A DNA stretch of 64,000 bases from positions 1 through 64,000 of the forward strand of contig NZ_JALEGS010000029.1 of NCBI RefSeq assembly GCF_022763345.1. The letters run 5' to 3'. This stretch comes from Phaeodactylibacter sp. (GTDB taxonomy: Bacteria > Bacteroidota > Bacteroidia > Chitinophagales > Saprospiraceae). The notes beneath the pieces are model-generated. The model was not told the origin of the DNA. It saw only the letters and a program-made list of their open reading frames with translations, and ran no database searches. Below, in pieces: positions 63,709 through 64,000 of the stretch. Made by a program: the position numbers and the translations under genes. Every line of letters starts with the position of its first letter. The stretch's first letter is position 1.

Positions 63709-64000
63709 ATGCAACAGATCTCTTTTTGGAAAATAGGGTTAGTAGCCGGCTTATTGATGGCGATGCCCGCAGCAGGCACAGCACAGGAAGGTGAGCTCAC
63801 GCTTGATGACCTGTTCGCAACGCCAAAACTGACGGGAACAACTCCGTCCAGGCCTGCCTGGGCACCGAACAGCGAGCACTTCGCCTTTTCCTGGAGTGAA
63901 CCTGGAAATCCCGGGCGTGGCCTCTGGGTATCCACAAGCGATGGGAAGGAAGTGCGCCTCCGTTCCGATACGGCCTCCGCGTCCGTGCGCGATGTGGCCT
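63709..64000 (+). CDS. S9-family (DPP IV-type) prolyl oligopeptidase, 5' part
   Basis: 97 codons are visible before the window ends. Signal peptide 1-25 (MQQISFWKIGLVAGLLMAMP, cleavage after TAQ); the mature start LTLDDLFATPKL and RPAWAPNSEHFAFSW are typical of the N-terminal beta-propeller of secreted dipeptidyl-peptidase IV-like enzymes in Bacteroidota. The catalytic domain is outside the window. Confidence 0.75.
   Translation, partial: MQQISFWKIGLVAGLLMAMPAAGTAQEGELTLDDLFATPKLTGTTPSRPAWAPNSEHFAFSWSEPGNPGRGLWVSTSDGKEVRLRSDTASASVRDVA

Noticed and set aside
1..64000. tRNA, rRNA genes and CRISPR arrays
   Set aside because: I looked for TTCGA-type T-loops with flanking stems, conserved rRNA segments and regular spaced repeats and saw none; a dedicated search could still find a missed tRNA.

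Overview
The window is a piece of a Bacteroidota chromosome, most likely from the class Saprospiria (Lewinella/Phaeodactylibacter/Haliscomenobacter type). This follows from type IX secretion (T9SS) C-terminal sorting domains of both type A and type B (gliding-associated), a SusC/SusD pair, TAnnTTTG-type promoter elements, a glutaminyl-tRNA synthetase, a bactofilin, DUF3822 and DUF4296 proteins, and a general lack of Shine-Dalgarno sequences. The species call is inference; no rRNA or tRNA gene is visible.

Layout. 1-711 has no convincing gene but holds three tandem modules, each a 20-bp box followed by a hairpin plus T-run. 712-7386: rarA; a secreted T9SS protein; an overlapping operon of ECF sigma factor, envelope-spanning protein and lipoprotein. 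7961-18868 is mostly housekeeping: AlkD-type DNA glycosylase, lepB-YbjL-type transporter-SDR operon, DUF697/SHOCT protein, tsaD, bactofilin, and an operon ending in DUF3822 and rsmD. 18954-24398: argS, glnS, a zinc-ribbon protein and an SLC13 transporter. 24833-32000: SusC, SusD and a T9SS type B protein. 32008-35773: PhoR/PhoB-like two-component system, DUF4296 lipoprotein, SixA phosphatase, SDR. 35850-38241: secreted thioredoxin-fold protein and DUF1853.

From about 38.3 to 57.7 kb the composition becomes visibly AT-richer and the gene content accessory: Crp/Fnr, AraC, GntR, LytTR and ECF-sigma regulators, many small membrane proteins, two unusual fusion genes with an internal signal-peptide-like segment (SDR + dehalogenase-like hydrolase; CPBP protease + erythromycin-esterase-like), several gene relics (PP2C phosphatase, two frameshifted two-TM proteins, an IS1-type transposase fragment) and short recurring border motifs. 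I read this as a mosaic island built from several insertions. Its best-supported regulatory circuit is an ABC transporter operon with its own YtrA-type GntR repressor and a perfect 10-bp inverted-repeat operator lying directly downstream of a canonical Bacteroidota promoter.

57.8-64.0 kb returns to host-like composition: a 1711-residue T9SS adhesin-like protein with a parallel beta-helix, then the 5' end of a divergent S9 (DPP IV-type) peptidase that runs off the window.

Nothing here amounts to a recognised defence or biosynthetic system. The most unusual items are the tandem box/hairpin modules at the left end, the two internal-signal fusions, the single-chain protein that appears to join an inner-membrane anchor to an outer-membrane barrel, and the outward-facing 57-bp inverted repeats around 40.6 and 46.0 kb.
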